DNA of 64,000 nucleotides from Nitrospira sp. (GTDB taxonomy: Bacteria; Nitrospirota; Nitrospiria; Nitrospirales; Nitrospiraceae): NCBI GenBank assembly GCA_019636945.1, contig JAHBWO010000001.1, forward strand, positions 1 to 64,000, given 5' to 3'. Below, piece after piece: positions 27,931 to 35,488 of this stretch. Positions within the stretch are counted from its first letter, which is position 1; each line of letters begins with the position of its first letter. Both the position numbers and the translations under genes were made by a program. Under the pieces are notes generated by a model. That model saw only the letters and a list, made by a program, of their open reading frames with translations. It had not been told where the DNA came from and searched no databases.

Positions 27931-28236
27931 TTACAGTACAGCGTCGGTCAGAACCTGTTTGATCAGAGCATCTCCAACTGCACGACCGCTGATATCGTAA
28001 GTGCCGCTATCAAGGGCCCGTTTGATGCGGTCGACATGTTCCGCCCGTACAGAATCCGGCTGATTGACCAACTCTCGAATTCGTTGCAGTTCCTTTGCTT
28101 GAGCCGAGATCTGAACCTCATCCGTACCAGCCTTAGGCTGAGCCGTTCGTTGTCGAGCTGCTGCGTTCTCAGCTTCATGCACTCCAAGCAACACTTTTGC
28201 AAGATGGTCAACTTTCCCATGACCTGAAATCTGCAT
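27931..28236 (-). CDS. flgM: Anti-sigma28 factor FlgM
   Basis: A 101-residue protein. The C-terminal half has the FlgM pattern: VQISAQAKELQRIRELV, then VDRIKRALDSGTYDISGRAV. FlgM binds FliA until the hook is complete and is then secreted. The start at 28236 has a GAAGGAGTAGG site. A sigma28 promoter lies about 73 bp upstream, giving the usual autoregulatory loop. The residual N-terminus is disordered-like, as expected for a secreted anti-sigma factor. Confidence 0.9.
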   Translation of the reverse strand: MQISGHGKVDHLAKVLLGVHEAENAAARQRTAQPKAGTDEVQISAQAKELQRIRELVNQPDSVRAEHVDRIKRALDSGTYDISGRAVGDALIKQVLTDAVL

Positions 28237-28308
28237 CGTCCTACTCCTTCCCCAACTCTCCCAACTCCTGTCCTGAACGATCGGTGCCCTTTATCCCTGT
28301 CGAGTGAC

Positions 28309-28335
28309 TTATCGGTCACCCACAGGAAAACTTGA
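28309..28335 (-). promoter_or_regulatory. Sigma28 (FliA) promoter of flgM operon
   Basis: Minus strand reads TCAAGTTT-N11-ACCGATAA, matching the FliA consensus at 14 of 16 positions with the standard spacer. It overlaps the last codons of flgJ; the TAA stop of flgJ is part of the -10. It is placed to transcribe flgM-flgN-flgK-flgL-csrA-fliW. Confidence 0.8.
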
Positions 28336-28716
28336 GCGTTCTGCGGGGGAGCCTGAAAAATACTTTTCCGCGTGCTCCTGAACCATCCGAGCAATACCGA
28401 TTCCTCCGGATTCTGCCGCTCGTCGTCCGATTTCCTCATCGTAAAATGAATGGAAATAGGCACCCTGCTTATTGGCAATTGCCCCCTGAGGAACGGTTTC
28501 TCTCATAACCTTCAGTAAATGCGAGACAAAATAGGACTCAAACTGCTTCCCTGCCTCGATAAGCTTCTGACGCTCCCTCACAACATCCTGTGGTATCAAT
28601 GGGTTATGATGGGATTTCAACCGATCTGGGGAGAGCAGTGCCCCAGGATCCACATATAATGGTGATGCCATCAACGCCCGACTCTTCTCCAGACCTATAT
28701 AGGTGACCCCATCCAT
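28309..28716 (-). CDS. flgJ: Rod-binding protein FlgJ (rod-scaffold domain only)
   Basis: A 135-residue protein with the FlgJ N-terminal domain: KQFESYFVSHLLKVMRETV and YFHSFYDEEIGRRAAESGG. The C-terminal muramidase domain of enteric FlgJ is absent, as in many phyla, so a separate lytic enzyme would be needed to open the peptidoglycan. The ATG at 28716 has GAGGG five bases upstream; a TTG at 28728 overlapping the flgI stop is an alternative. It acts as a rod cap in the periplasm. Confidence 0.88.
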   Translation of the reverse strand: MDGVTYIGLEKSRALMASPLYVDPGALLSPDRLKSHHNPLIPQDVVRERQKLIEAGKQFESYFVSHLLKVMRETVPQGAIANKQGAYFHSFYDEEIGRRAAESGGIGIARMVQEHAEKYFSGSPAERSSFPVGDR

Positions 28717-28724
28717 AGCAACCC

Positions 28725-29858
28725 TCAAATGATCTCCAGATTCGCCTGAAGGGCCCCGGCCGACTTGAGCGCCGAGAGAATCGCCACCAAATCTCGAGGC
28801 GTCACTCCTACGGCGTTGAGTGCCTGGACAACCTCTCCCAAGGTGACTGTTTCATCGACGACGATCAACCGGGACTCCTGCTCTTTGACCTCGGTCTGGA
28901 CATCGGGGGTGACCGTGGTTTGTCCTGCGGCATTCCCCACGAGCGGTGCCGCCGGCTGAGACACGTTCAATGTATTTTTGACCGAAATTGTAAGGTTCCC
29001 GTGAGAAATGGCACAGGTTGAAATCCGAACATGTTCTCCAAGGACGACCGTCCCCGTCCGCTCATTAACCACGACCTTCGCAATGGCATCGACAGACACA
29101 TCAAGCCCTTCAATCGACGCAATATATTCAACAACCCGCCCATGAAAAACCGGAGGAATTGTTGCCTTAATGGAGCCGGCGTTGACGGCTGACGCACTGC
29201 CTTTCCCAAAAGCATGCTCAATTGCCTCCGCCGTCCGAATCGCAGTGGTAAAGTCCGGCTGACGTAGGAGAACTGAGACGGTCTCCCACGAATCAATGTC
29301 GACGGGAAGTTCCTTTTCAATAATGGCTCCACTCGGCACCACACCCGCAGCCTGATGATTTTTGGCCACCGTCGCCCCGCCGGCCCCACCCGTGCCGCCA
29401 AGAAATCCTCCTATTGAGACGGGCCCTTGCGCCACGGCAAATACTTGCTGGTTCGCTGCCTTAAGAGGCGTGAGCAGGAGGGTACCACCCTGCAAACTCT
29501 TCGCGTTGGCCATTGAGGAGACCACCGCATCCAACGTCATGCCGGGCTTCGAGAATGGAGGAAGTTTTGCGGTGACCATCACCGACGCAATATTCCTCGT
29601 CAGAAGTTGAATGGGGTCAATGACGAGATGAACCCCCATCTTATTCAACATCGACATCATTGCTTGAATCGTAAACTGCCCACCGATCACACGATCGCCC
29701 GTGCTGTCTAACCCCACCACCAAGCCATAGCCGAGCAGTTGATTTTCACGCACCCCCTCAATCGCACCAATATCCTTGATCCTCACGGCATCGGCATTCA
29801 CAGGCCAGAGGGAGCCAGCGCTCAAGAAGCCAACCAAGACGAACCATCGTAACACCAT
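28725..29858 (-). CDS. flgI: Flagellar P-ring protein FlgI
   Basis: A 377-residue protein from the ATG at 29858, preceded by GGAGGG. It has a signal peptide (MVLRWFVLVGFLSAGSLW, cleaved near NADA) and then the FlgI core RIKDIGAIEGVRENQLLGYG, GTGDRVIGG-like and ending LVAILSALKSAGALQANLEI. FlgI polymerises in the periplasm around the rod as the P ring. The start lies a few bases after the stop of the 99-codon ORF upstream. Confidence 0.95.
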   Translation of the reverse strand: MVLRWFVLVGFLSAGSLWPVNADAVRIKDIGAIEGVRENQLLGYGLVVGLDSTGDRVIGGQFTIQAMMSMLNKMGVHLVIDPIQLLTRNIASVMVTAKLPPFSKPGMTLDAVVSSMANAKSLQGGTLLLTPLKAANQQVFAVAQGPVSIGGFLGGTGGAGGATVAKNHQAAGVVPSGAIIEKELPVDIDSWETVSVLLRQPDFTTAIRTAEAIEHAFGKGSASAVNAGSIKATIPPVFHGRVVEYIASIEGLDVSVDAIAKVVVNERTGTVVLGEHVRISTCAISHGNLTISVKNTLNVSQPAAPLVGNAAGQTTVTPDVQTEVKEQESRLIVVDETVTLGEVVQALNAVGVTPRDLVAILSALKSAGALQANLEII

Positions 29859-29862
29859 ACAA

Positions 29863-30162
29863 CTATTGCCCTCCGTCGAATGAGGCACGCTTCGTGATCG
29901 CGGGGTGCGGCTTCGGGCCAAAAATGACGCGCGACAGCCACCCTTGCTCTTGCACGACTTCGCTACACACGGCTCGTTGCTGTTGATCCGATAGTGACAC
30001 ACGACCTCGCCTGAGCGGAAGCGGAGGCATGGAGTCTGCCCTACGGACGACTCCACTTCTGACCATCAGTTGCAGCGATTGCACGTTCAACACTCGCCGC
30101 TTGGAGATTGTTCTTCGAGTGGGTGGACGTCTTAGTGGAGTCGGCATAGAGATACTTCTCAT
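29863..30162 (-). CDS. Small uncharacterised protein between flgH and flgI
   Basis: A 99-residue Arg/Pro-rich ORF that exactly fills the gap between flgH and flgI. Its ATG overlaps the flgH stop as TGATG, and its TAG stop lies just before the flgI start. Basic blocks (TPLRRPPTRRTISKRR) and a mid-segment LSDQQQRAVCSEVVQEQGW are visible. I do not recognise a family. No signal peptide is obvious. The tight coupling on both sides argues for a real gene, perhaps a chaperone-like partner of the L or P ring, but this is speculative. Confidence 0.55.
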   Translation of the reverse strand: MRSISMPTPLRRPPTRRTISKRRVLNVQSLQLMVRSGVVRRADSMPPLPLRRGRVSLSDQQQRAVCSEVVQEQGWLSRVIFGPKPHPAITKRASFDGGQ

Positions 30163-30881
30163 CAGAACGGATACACCCAGTCAAGAATTCGAACAAACCA
30201 CCCCGGACGTTGAACATCATCCAATACACCAAGACCCGAGTATTCGATTTTGGCATCTGCGATGGCACTCGACGCCACGGTATTCTTGGTATCCACGTCC
30301 ACACGACGGACGATCCCGCCGATAGTCATCAGCTGCTTTTCACTGTTGACGGTGACTTCACGCCGCCCCTCGATCCGAAGATCCCCATTGGAAAGCACCT
30401 CCGTGACGATCGCCGAGATGGTCCCTGTCAATGTGCCTTCACGATTCGTAGAACCTTTCCCGTCGAACTTGTTGTTGGCGCTCGCATTGATTCCGAATCC
30501 ACGCTTGGTTTCATCGCTGAATCGGATCCCTGGAAGCCCGATATACCCCATCCCGCTCCCGACCATCCCGTTCTTAATCGTCGAATCTCGTTGAACCGCC
30601 GTATCGGCGGACTTTGATCCTTTATGAACTTCGGAGACCTTCACGGTCAGAATATCCCCGATCCGCATGGCACGCATGTCTTCATAGAGATACGCACGTC
30701 CGTTTTCTTCCTGCCAGAGCGAGCCCAGCGTCTTCGGAGGAGGGATCAGCGGCAGAGTCACTTTGCTTGACGGGCTTGGGGGACTTGAACATCCGTGTAA
30801 GAACATCACGGTCATGATCCCGAGTCCCGCAATGGCAACGTTGGGCTGAATTCGATGACCAGATATCATAGAACTCACCAT
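30162..30881 (-). CDS. flgH: Flagellar L-ring lipoprotein FlgH
   Basis: A 239-residue protein with a lipoprotein signal ending FLHGC (Cys lipidated) and the FlgH core GSLWQEENGRAYLYEDMRA, RIGDILTVKVSE and GRREVTVNSEKQLMTIGGIV. FlgH forms the outer-membrane L ring, which shows a diderm envelope. AGGAG lies only three bases before the first ATG; an in-frame GTG at 30878 would give better spacing. It is followed by the 99-residue ORF. Confidence 0.94.
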   Translation of the reverse strand: MVSSMISGHRIQPNVAIAGLGIMTVMFLHGCSSPPSPSSKVTLPLIPPPKTLGSLWQEENGRAYLYEDMRAMRIGDILTVKVSEVHKGSKSADTAVQRDSTIKNGMVGSGMGYIGLPGIRFSDETKRGFGINASANNKFDGKGSTNREGTLTGTISAIVTEVLSNGDLRIEGRREVTVNSEKQLMTIGGIVRRVDVDTKNTVASSAIADAKIEYSGLGVLDDVQRPGWFVRILDWVYPF

Positions 30882-30887
30882 ACGCTC

Positions 30888-31688
30888 CTAGAAATCAACC
30901 TGTACCAAACTCGGGGCCACGACCTTCGCTCTCAACTCTCGGCCCGAATCAAGATTCGCCACCATAATGGTCTGTCCGACTTGGCCGCTTGATTTGGTGA
31001 TGCCATAGGTCTGAATCGACAGGCCTCCTCGACGCGCCTCAATCATGACTCGGTCACCCTTCTTCACGATGAGCGGGAGCTTCACAAATGTCTGACGCAA
31101 TGGCGTATCAGGCGGGAGTGGCCGTGCGGCGCTCTTGCCGATCACCTCATCGCGATCAGTCACGAACGGATGATTCCACTGGTGAATCCGAAGACGCGTG
31201 GTCTTGAGGTCTACGCCATCGATCACCTCCTCCGTCTTCAACAACCGTGTAGGAACGATGGCATCGATCATCGCCGACACATCCGCCAGCACCTGAATTG
31301 TTTTCCACGCTTTTCCGCTCACTGCAACCGAGACCGGGAAGATCCGTCTCCCAAGGCCCTCGTCCGAACTAGCTGATAATACTTGAAACTCGATGATTCC
31401 GGACGGCACAGAAATCGGCTCTGCCGGATCCAGCACTGCCACGGTGATCATCTTTACTTTTTGAGACCAGGCCTGCTCCAGATATCGACGAATCGCTCCC
31501 TGCAGCAGTTCGGCATTGAGCTCCTGCATGGCGGGTTTCTCACGCTCCTTCTCCACAGATCGCATCTCGTGTCCCGCCTTCACCAGTGTGACGGTGCGGG
31601 TGTCGACTCTGGTCCCGGCCGAGACCACAGAAGTCCCGCTCACCCACCCCATCCAGAGCGACATGAGCACAATCCCTATCCTCATCAT
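30888..31688 (-). CDS. flgA: P-ring chaperone FlgA
   Basis: A 266-residue protein with an N-terminal signal peptide (IGIVLMSLWMGWVSGTSVVSAG) and a C-terminal SAF-type domain: RPLPPDTPLRQTFVKLPLIV, KKGDRVMIEARRGGLSI and a terminal RELRAKVVAPSLVQVDF. FlgA assists FlgI polymerisation in the periplasm. The gene order flgF-flgG-flgA-flgH-flgI supports the call. Two ATGs in tandem are possible starts. Confidence 0.9.
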   Translation of the reverse strand: MMRIGIVLMSLWMGWVSGTSVVSAGTRVDTRTVTLVKAGHEMRSVEKEREKPAMQELNAELLQGAIRRYLEQAWSQKVKMITVAVLDPAEPISVPSGIIEFQVLSASSDEGLGRRIFPVSVAVSGKAWKTIQVLADVSAMIDAIVPTRLLKTEEVIDGVDLKTTRLRIHQWNHPFVTDRDEVIGKSAARPLPPDTPLRQTFVKLPLIVKKGDRVMIEARRGGLSIQTYGITKSSGQVGQTIMVANLDSGRELRAKVVAPSLVQVDF

Positions 31689-31696
31689 CCTACCCC

Positions 31697-32488
31697 TTAC
31701 CGGCGGAGATTATTGGCAATGGCCATCATCTCATCCGAAGCCTGAATAGTCTTTGAATTGATCTCATAACTCCGCTGGGCAATGATCATATTGACCATCT
31801 CCTCAGCGAGGTTGACGTTCGAGCTCTCCAGGAATCCTTGTTGAATCGTGCCAAACCCGGTGGTGAAACCGCCGGTGCCTTGTGTGGGAGGGCCCGATGC
31901 AAAACTATCGATGAACAGGTTGTTTCCCATCGCCACCAAACCCGAGGGATTGTCGAACCTGGTCAACTGAATCTGACCAACCTGTGAGGCTTGGGTCACA
32001 CCGGGAAGCAACACGGACACGGTACCATCCTGACCGATATCCACCTTGAGCGCACCGGATGGAATGGTAATGACCGGATTCAGAAGATCGCCGTCTCCGG
32101 TGACGAGGTTCCCGACGTTGTCTCGTTTGAATGAGCCGTTCCTGGTGTACATGATCGTGCCGTCCGGGCGGGACACTTGGAAAAACCCGTTGCCATCGAT
32201 GGCCAGATCCGTCTCATTGTTCGTTTGTCGCATATTCCCTTGCAGCCATTCTTTGGCCACAGTCGTTGGCCGAACCCCGGTGCCGACCTGAATCCCAACG
32301 GGGAACACTCCGACATTCGATGCGTTGGTGCCAGGGAGTCGCTGGATTTGATAGACCAGGTCCGCAAACTCCGCCCGGCTTCGTTTAAAGGAATTCGTAT
32401 TCACGTTGGCAAGGTTGTGCGCGATGGTGTCGACATTGATCTGCTGCGCCGTCATCCCCGTTGCTGCTGTCCACATGGCTCTGATCAT
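31697..32488 (-). CDS. flgG: Distal rod protein FlgG
   Basis: A 263-residue protein. MIRAMWTAATGMTAQQINVD and the rod motif NLANVNTNSFKRSRAEFADL are at the N-terminus. The C-terminus has LAEEMVNMIIAQRSYEINSK. These are the classical FlgG signatures. A GAGGAGGGG ribosome site precedes the ATG. It forms the distal rod, polymerising beyond FlgF. Confidence 0.96.
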   Translation of the reverse strand: MIRAMWTAATGMTAQQINVDTIAHNLANVNTNSFKRSRAEFADLVYQIQRLPGTNASNVGVFPVGIQVGTGVRPTTVAKEWLQGNMRQTNNETDLAIDGNGFFQVSRPDGTIMYTRNGSFKRDNVGNLVTGDGDLLNPVITIPSGALKVDIGQDGTVSVLLPGVTQASQVGQIQLTRFDNPSGLVAMGNNLFIDSFASGPPTQGTGGFTTGFGTIQQGFLESSNVNLAEEMVNMIIAQRSYEINSKTIQASDEMMAIANNLRR

Positions 32489-32514
32489 CTAACCCCTCCT
32501 CGTCTCTCGTCGTT

Positions 32515-32573
32515 CGTGAAGCGGATCTCGTTCCGACTTTGGACGCTTCACGCTTCACGAGATACGTCTCACG
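32515..32573. repeat. Dispersed palindromic intergenic repeat, copy A (flgF-flgG)
   Basis: CGTGAAGCGGATCTCGTTCC is followed after about nine bases by CGCTTCACGCTTCACG and GAGATACGTCTCACG. The arms are imperfectly complementary. The motif words GTGAAGCG, GAGATACG and CGCTTCACG also occur at 40928-40990 and 48744-48805, always between flagellar genes. Confidence 0.7.
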
Positions 32574-32576
32574 GTA

Positions 32577-33347
32577 CTACACCACTCGCCCAATGTCTTG
32601 AATCGCGACTTCAGCCATACGATCGAGCGTTTGAATGAGTTTTTGTGCTGACTCGTAACTCCGCATCCCCTCAATCATCTTCACCATTTCACCGATTGAA
32701 TTGACGTTCGACTCCTCGATGTGCCCGGCCAGAAGCTGCGGATTCTTGACCGGTTTGCCTTTATCGGATGCGAACAACCCTTCAGCAGACTTGACCGGCA
32801 TCTCCTCCTCGGGAAAATCCATGACCTTGATGGTTCCGACCGATTTATCATCCACTTTGATATCGCCTTGAGGAGTGATTTCCAACTTCCCGGCAGGAAT
32901 CTTGATTTCCCCTTTGGCGCCCATCACGGGATAGCCGAGGCTATTCACCAGCCTGCGCTGGTTGTCCAGTGACAACATGCCGTTCCTGGTGTATCGAACC
33001 CCTTGAGGGGTCTCCACTTCCAAAAACCCTCTTCCCTGAATCGCGAGATCCAGCGGATTGCCGGTGAGCCTGATACGACCCGCTTCGAACGTTGTCTTCA
33101 TCGTATGCGGCGCAACGAATGCACGTTCGGTCGCCCCAAATGGCCTGGCCACAATCTGCTGGGCCAATCCCGCACTCTGACCGATCGAAGGAATGACCGC
33201 CTGATACCTGGGGAAAATGGCTTTGAAGGCCTGCTCGTCCTGCTTGAAACCTGCCGTATTCACATTGGCCATATTATTGGCGAAAACTTGCATCCGCCGC
33301 TCATGAGCCAACGCACCGGAGAGGATGGGATAGATACCACGGTTCAT
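32577..33347 (-). CDS. flgF: Proximal/distal rod protein FlgF
   Basis: A 256-residue FlgF/FlgG-type rod protein. It starts MNRGIYPILSGALAHERRMQ with the rod motif NNMANVNTAGFKQDEQAFK, and ends NSIGEMVKMIEGMRSYESAQ. An AAGGAG site lies 8 bases upstream. It is the first gene of the flgF-flgG-flgA-flgH-flgI-flgJ set and has its own sigma54-type promoter 36 bp upstream. Confidence 0.93.
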   Translation of the reverse strand: MNRGIYPILSGALAHERRMQVFANNMANVNTAGFKQDEQAFKAIFPRYQAVIPSIGQSAGLAQQIVARPFGATERAFVAPHTMKTTFEAGRIRLTGNPLDLAIQGRGFLEVETPQGVRYTRNGMLSLDNQRRLVNSLGYPVMGAKGEIKIPAGKLEITPQGDIKVDDKSVGTIKVMDFPEEEMPVKSAEGLFASDKGKPVKNPQLLAGHIEESNVNSIGEMVKMIEGMRSYESAQKLIQTLDRMAEVAIQDIGRVV

Positions 33348-33382
33348 GTGAGCAACTCCTTATCGGTCCCGACACAAAGACA

Positions 33383-33397
33383 GCAACCCCTGTGCCA
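33383..33397 (-). promoter_or_regulatory. Sigma54 promoter of flgF operon
   Basis: Minus strand TGGCACAGGGGTTGC is a perfect TGGCAC-N5-TTGC -24/-12 element, 36 bp from the flgF ATG. Confidence 0.82.
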
Positions 33398-33621
33398 AGA
33401 TCCTCATCCTCCCTGTTCACGGTTTCTGCATTCAAAACCAATGAAATCTGAAGGGATCACAACAATCGTTGATGAAGAACATTGTGCTGCTGGATCAGGC
33501 AACCGTCCGGCCAGGAAAGATTCTACCCAGCAAGCGGCATATTTTTCCTGGAACGATACCCAAGCTCCTTCACCCGAACCGTAGGGCCGTCTCTTCCCTA
33601 AAATGATCAAACGCGATGGTC

Positions 33622-33646
33622 TGCACAGTCATGTTCATACTGTGCA
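33622..33646. terminator. Inverted repeat downstream of fliA
   Basis: TGCACAGT and ACTGTGCA form an 8-bp perfect stem around a 9-base loop. It lies about 190 bp after the fliA stop. No T-run follows, so it may be a terminator, an mRNA stabiliser or an operator. Confidence 0.35.
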
Positions 33647-33830
33647 TGATTGATGGCACGCCGGTGTGGGAGTAGCCGGAGTCTTCAAGGCCGACAGACA
33701 GACCATGAGGCCCATCTGGTCTACAAGAACGCAGTGATCAGAGATACTGGATGTAGAACATGACAGAGTGACAACGATGCCGTCACATATCTCGCTGGAA
33801 CCTTACTCCCGCGACGGCCGCTCACGACTC

Positions 33831-34580
33831 CTATGTGATCGCTTCGAGGGTGGCCTTGAGTCGGATGATGGCTTTCGTGTGAATTTGGCAGACTCGCGAT
33901 TCTGTCACTTTGAGGAGTTCTCCGATTTCTTTCATGGTGAGTTCTTCATAGTAATACAGCGTGAGGACAAGCCGTTCCTTTTCCGGCAACATCTGAATCG
34001 CGCCGGCAATGGATTCACGTTCGCGTTCATTCACCAATGAGGAGAGCGGATCAGGAGTATGGGTGTCGGCCAACATCTTCACCACTTTGTGCCCATCCGG
34101 CTCGTGGAGGCTCAGATCGTCCACACTGATCATAACCGCCCCTCTGGCACGTGTGATGAACTCATCCAGCTCATCCAGCGACATCTTCAACTCGGTTGCC
34201 ACCTCCTCATCATGCGGCGGGCGACCGAGGCGGCTCATGAGGAGGGTGTGGGTTTTTTGGAGCAAGGAAATTCGCTCATGAACCGATCGGGGAATCCAAT
34301 CCATCGCGCGGATCTCATCGAGCATGGCCCCTCGAATACGGAACTCTGCATAGGTCTTGAACTTGGCTTCCCTTGTGGGATCATACTTGGTCATCGCATC
34401 CATCAATCCGATGGTGCCGACCGAAATCAGATCTTCCGCATCCAGATAGGCCGGCAGCCGGAACGCCAACCGATGGGCCATGGCGCGAATGACATGGGCG
34501 AACTCTTTGATCAGTTGCTCACGTCTCGCCCCTTCTGCTGAGAACGCTTTCCGCTCGTGTGGTAATGCCGCCTTACTCAT
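33831..34580 (-). CDS. fliA: Flagellar sigma factor FliA (sigma28)
   Basis: A 249-residue sigma70-family factor of the FliA type. Region 2 is AYLDAEDLISVGTIGLMDA and KFKTYAEFRIRGAMLDEIRA. Region 3 includes WIPRSVHERI, and region 4 has LVLTLYYYEELTMKEIGELL with SRVCQIHTKAIIRLK. It directs late flagellar transcription and is inhibited by FlgM. It is the last gene of the long fliL-flhG operon, 20 bp after flhG, so its synthesis depends on sigma54-driven middle genes. Candidate target promoters are seen before flgM, the HD-GYP gene and the PilZ gene. Confidence 0.95.
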   Translation of the reverse strand: MSKAALPHERKAFSAEGARREQLIKEFAHVIRAMAHRLAFRLPAYLDAEDLISVGTIGLMDAMTKYDPTREAKFKTYAEFRIRGAMLDEIRAMDWIPRSVHERISLLQKTHTLLMSRLGRPPHDEEVATELKMSLDELDEFITRARGAVMISVDDLSLHEPDGHKVVKMLADTHTPDPLSSLVNERERESIAGAIQMLPEKERLVLTLYYYEELTMKEIGELLKVTESRVCQIHTKAIIRLKATLEAIT

Positions 34581-34599
34581 AATAGTTGCTAACCTTTTG

Positions 34600-35469
34600 C
34601 TAGTTGCCGACGTGCGTCGCCGACCGCTGCCACACCAACTGCATCGAGCTTTTGGGAAGTGCGGGTTTCGGCCATTGCACGATCTGCCTGGCTAACTTTT
34701 TAAATGCTTCGGACGCCGGTGCCTCAGGAAATAATTCCAGGACTGCCTTCTGCTGCATGACAGCCATCGGCACATAGTCGTCATACGGAATGGCTCCGAT
34801 CAATTCGAGAGCGACATGCAAAAAGCGATCCGCCGCGACATCGAGTTTCCCGAATACCTCGGATGCTTCTCGAGGACTCTTTGCTTGGTTCACGAGTATT
34901 TTGAAGCGACGTTCACGATATTGGCGAGCCAAGACCTTGATCAAGGCATAGGCATCTGTGAGCGATGTGGGTTCTGGAGACACCACGACCACGGTTTCAT
35001 CAGCCGAGGAGGCAAAAAATGTCACGCTTGGGGAAATACCTGCACCGGTATCGATCAACAGCACATCCATCCCACCGGAAAACTGTGCTAACTGCTCTTG
35101 GATGATGAGCTGTTGGGACTCCGTCAAACTTGTCAGCTGCGGGACCCCGGAACTTGCCGGTAGTACATGGATACCTGCCGGGCCTTTCAATACGATTTCC
35201 TCGAATGTATGGGTCCCGGCGAGCACATCTTCTATCGTGAGCCGTGGGACAAGGCCAAGCAGCACATCGAGATTGCCCAGACCGAGATCGGCATCCAGGA
35301 TCAGAACTCGTTTCCCAAGTTTGGTCAGAGCCATGCCCACATTGGCCACCACATTGGTTTTCCCCACACCACCTTTTCCGCTTGAGACGGCAATCACTTG
35401 GGGAAACGACTCACCTTCCCATCTGACAGGTTCCGACGCCGAGGCTGACGATTTGGATCTGAGCTGCAT
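34600..35469 (-). CDS. flhG: FlhG/FleN MinD-like ATPase
   Basis: A 289-residue protein from the ATG at 35469, preceded by GGAGGT; longer forms overlap flhF. The deviant Walker A motif is VSSGKGGVGKTNVVANVG, followed by LILDADLGLGNLDVLLGL and LLIDTGAGIS. FlhG sets flagellar number, often opposing FlhF, and in Pseudomonas-type systems binds the NtrC-type master regulator FleQ. That partner could be the NtrC-like protein at 61568, but this is inferred. Confidence 0.92.
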   Translation of the reverse strand: MQLRSKSSASASEPVRWEGESFPQVIAVSSGKGGVGKTNVVANVGMALTKLGKRVLILDADLGLGNLDVLLGLVPRLTIEDVLAGTHTFEEIVLKGPAGIHVLPASSGVPQLTSLTESQQLIIQEQLAQFSGGMDVLLIDTGAGISPSVTFFASSADETVVVVSPEPTSLTDAYALIKVLARQYRERRFKILVNQAKSPREASEVFGKLDVAADRFLHVALELIGAIPYDDYVPMAVMQQKAVLELFPEAPASEAFKKLARQIVQWPKPALPKSSMQLVWQRSATHVGN

Positions 35470-35488
35470 AGTGTGACCTCCAACCACG

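Larger units (their letters stand above)
33348..33830. other. 483-bp intergenic region between fliA and flgF
   Basis: It contains the flgF sigma54 promoter (33383-33397) and a 25-bp inverted repeat (33622-33646). A 68-codon minus-strand frame at 33404-33610 shows no recognisable product or ribosome site and is probably chance. I see nothing else. Confidence 0.5.

Noticed and set aside
33404-33610. Minus-strand 68-codon frame between fliA and flgF
   Set aside because: There is no ribosome site, no family resemblance and no coupling to neighbours. Probably chance.
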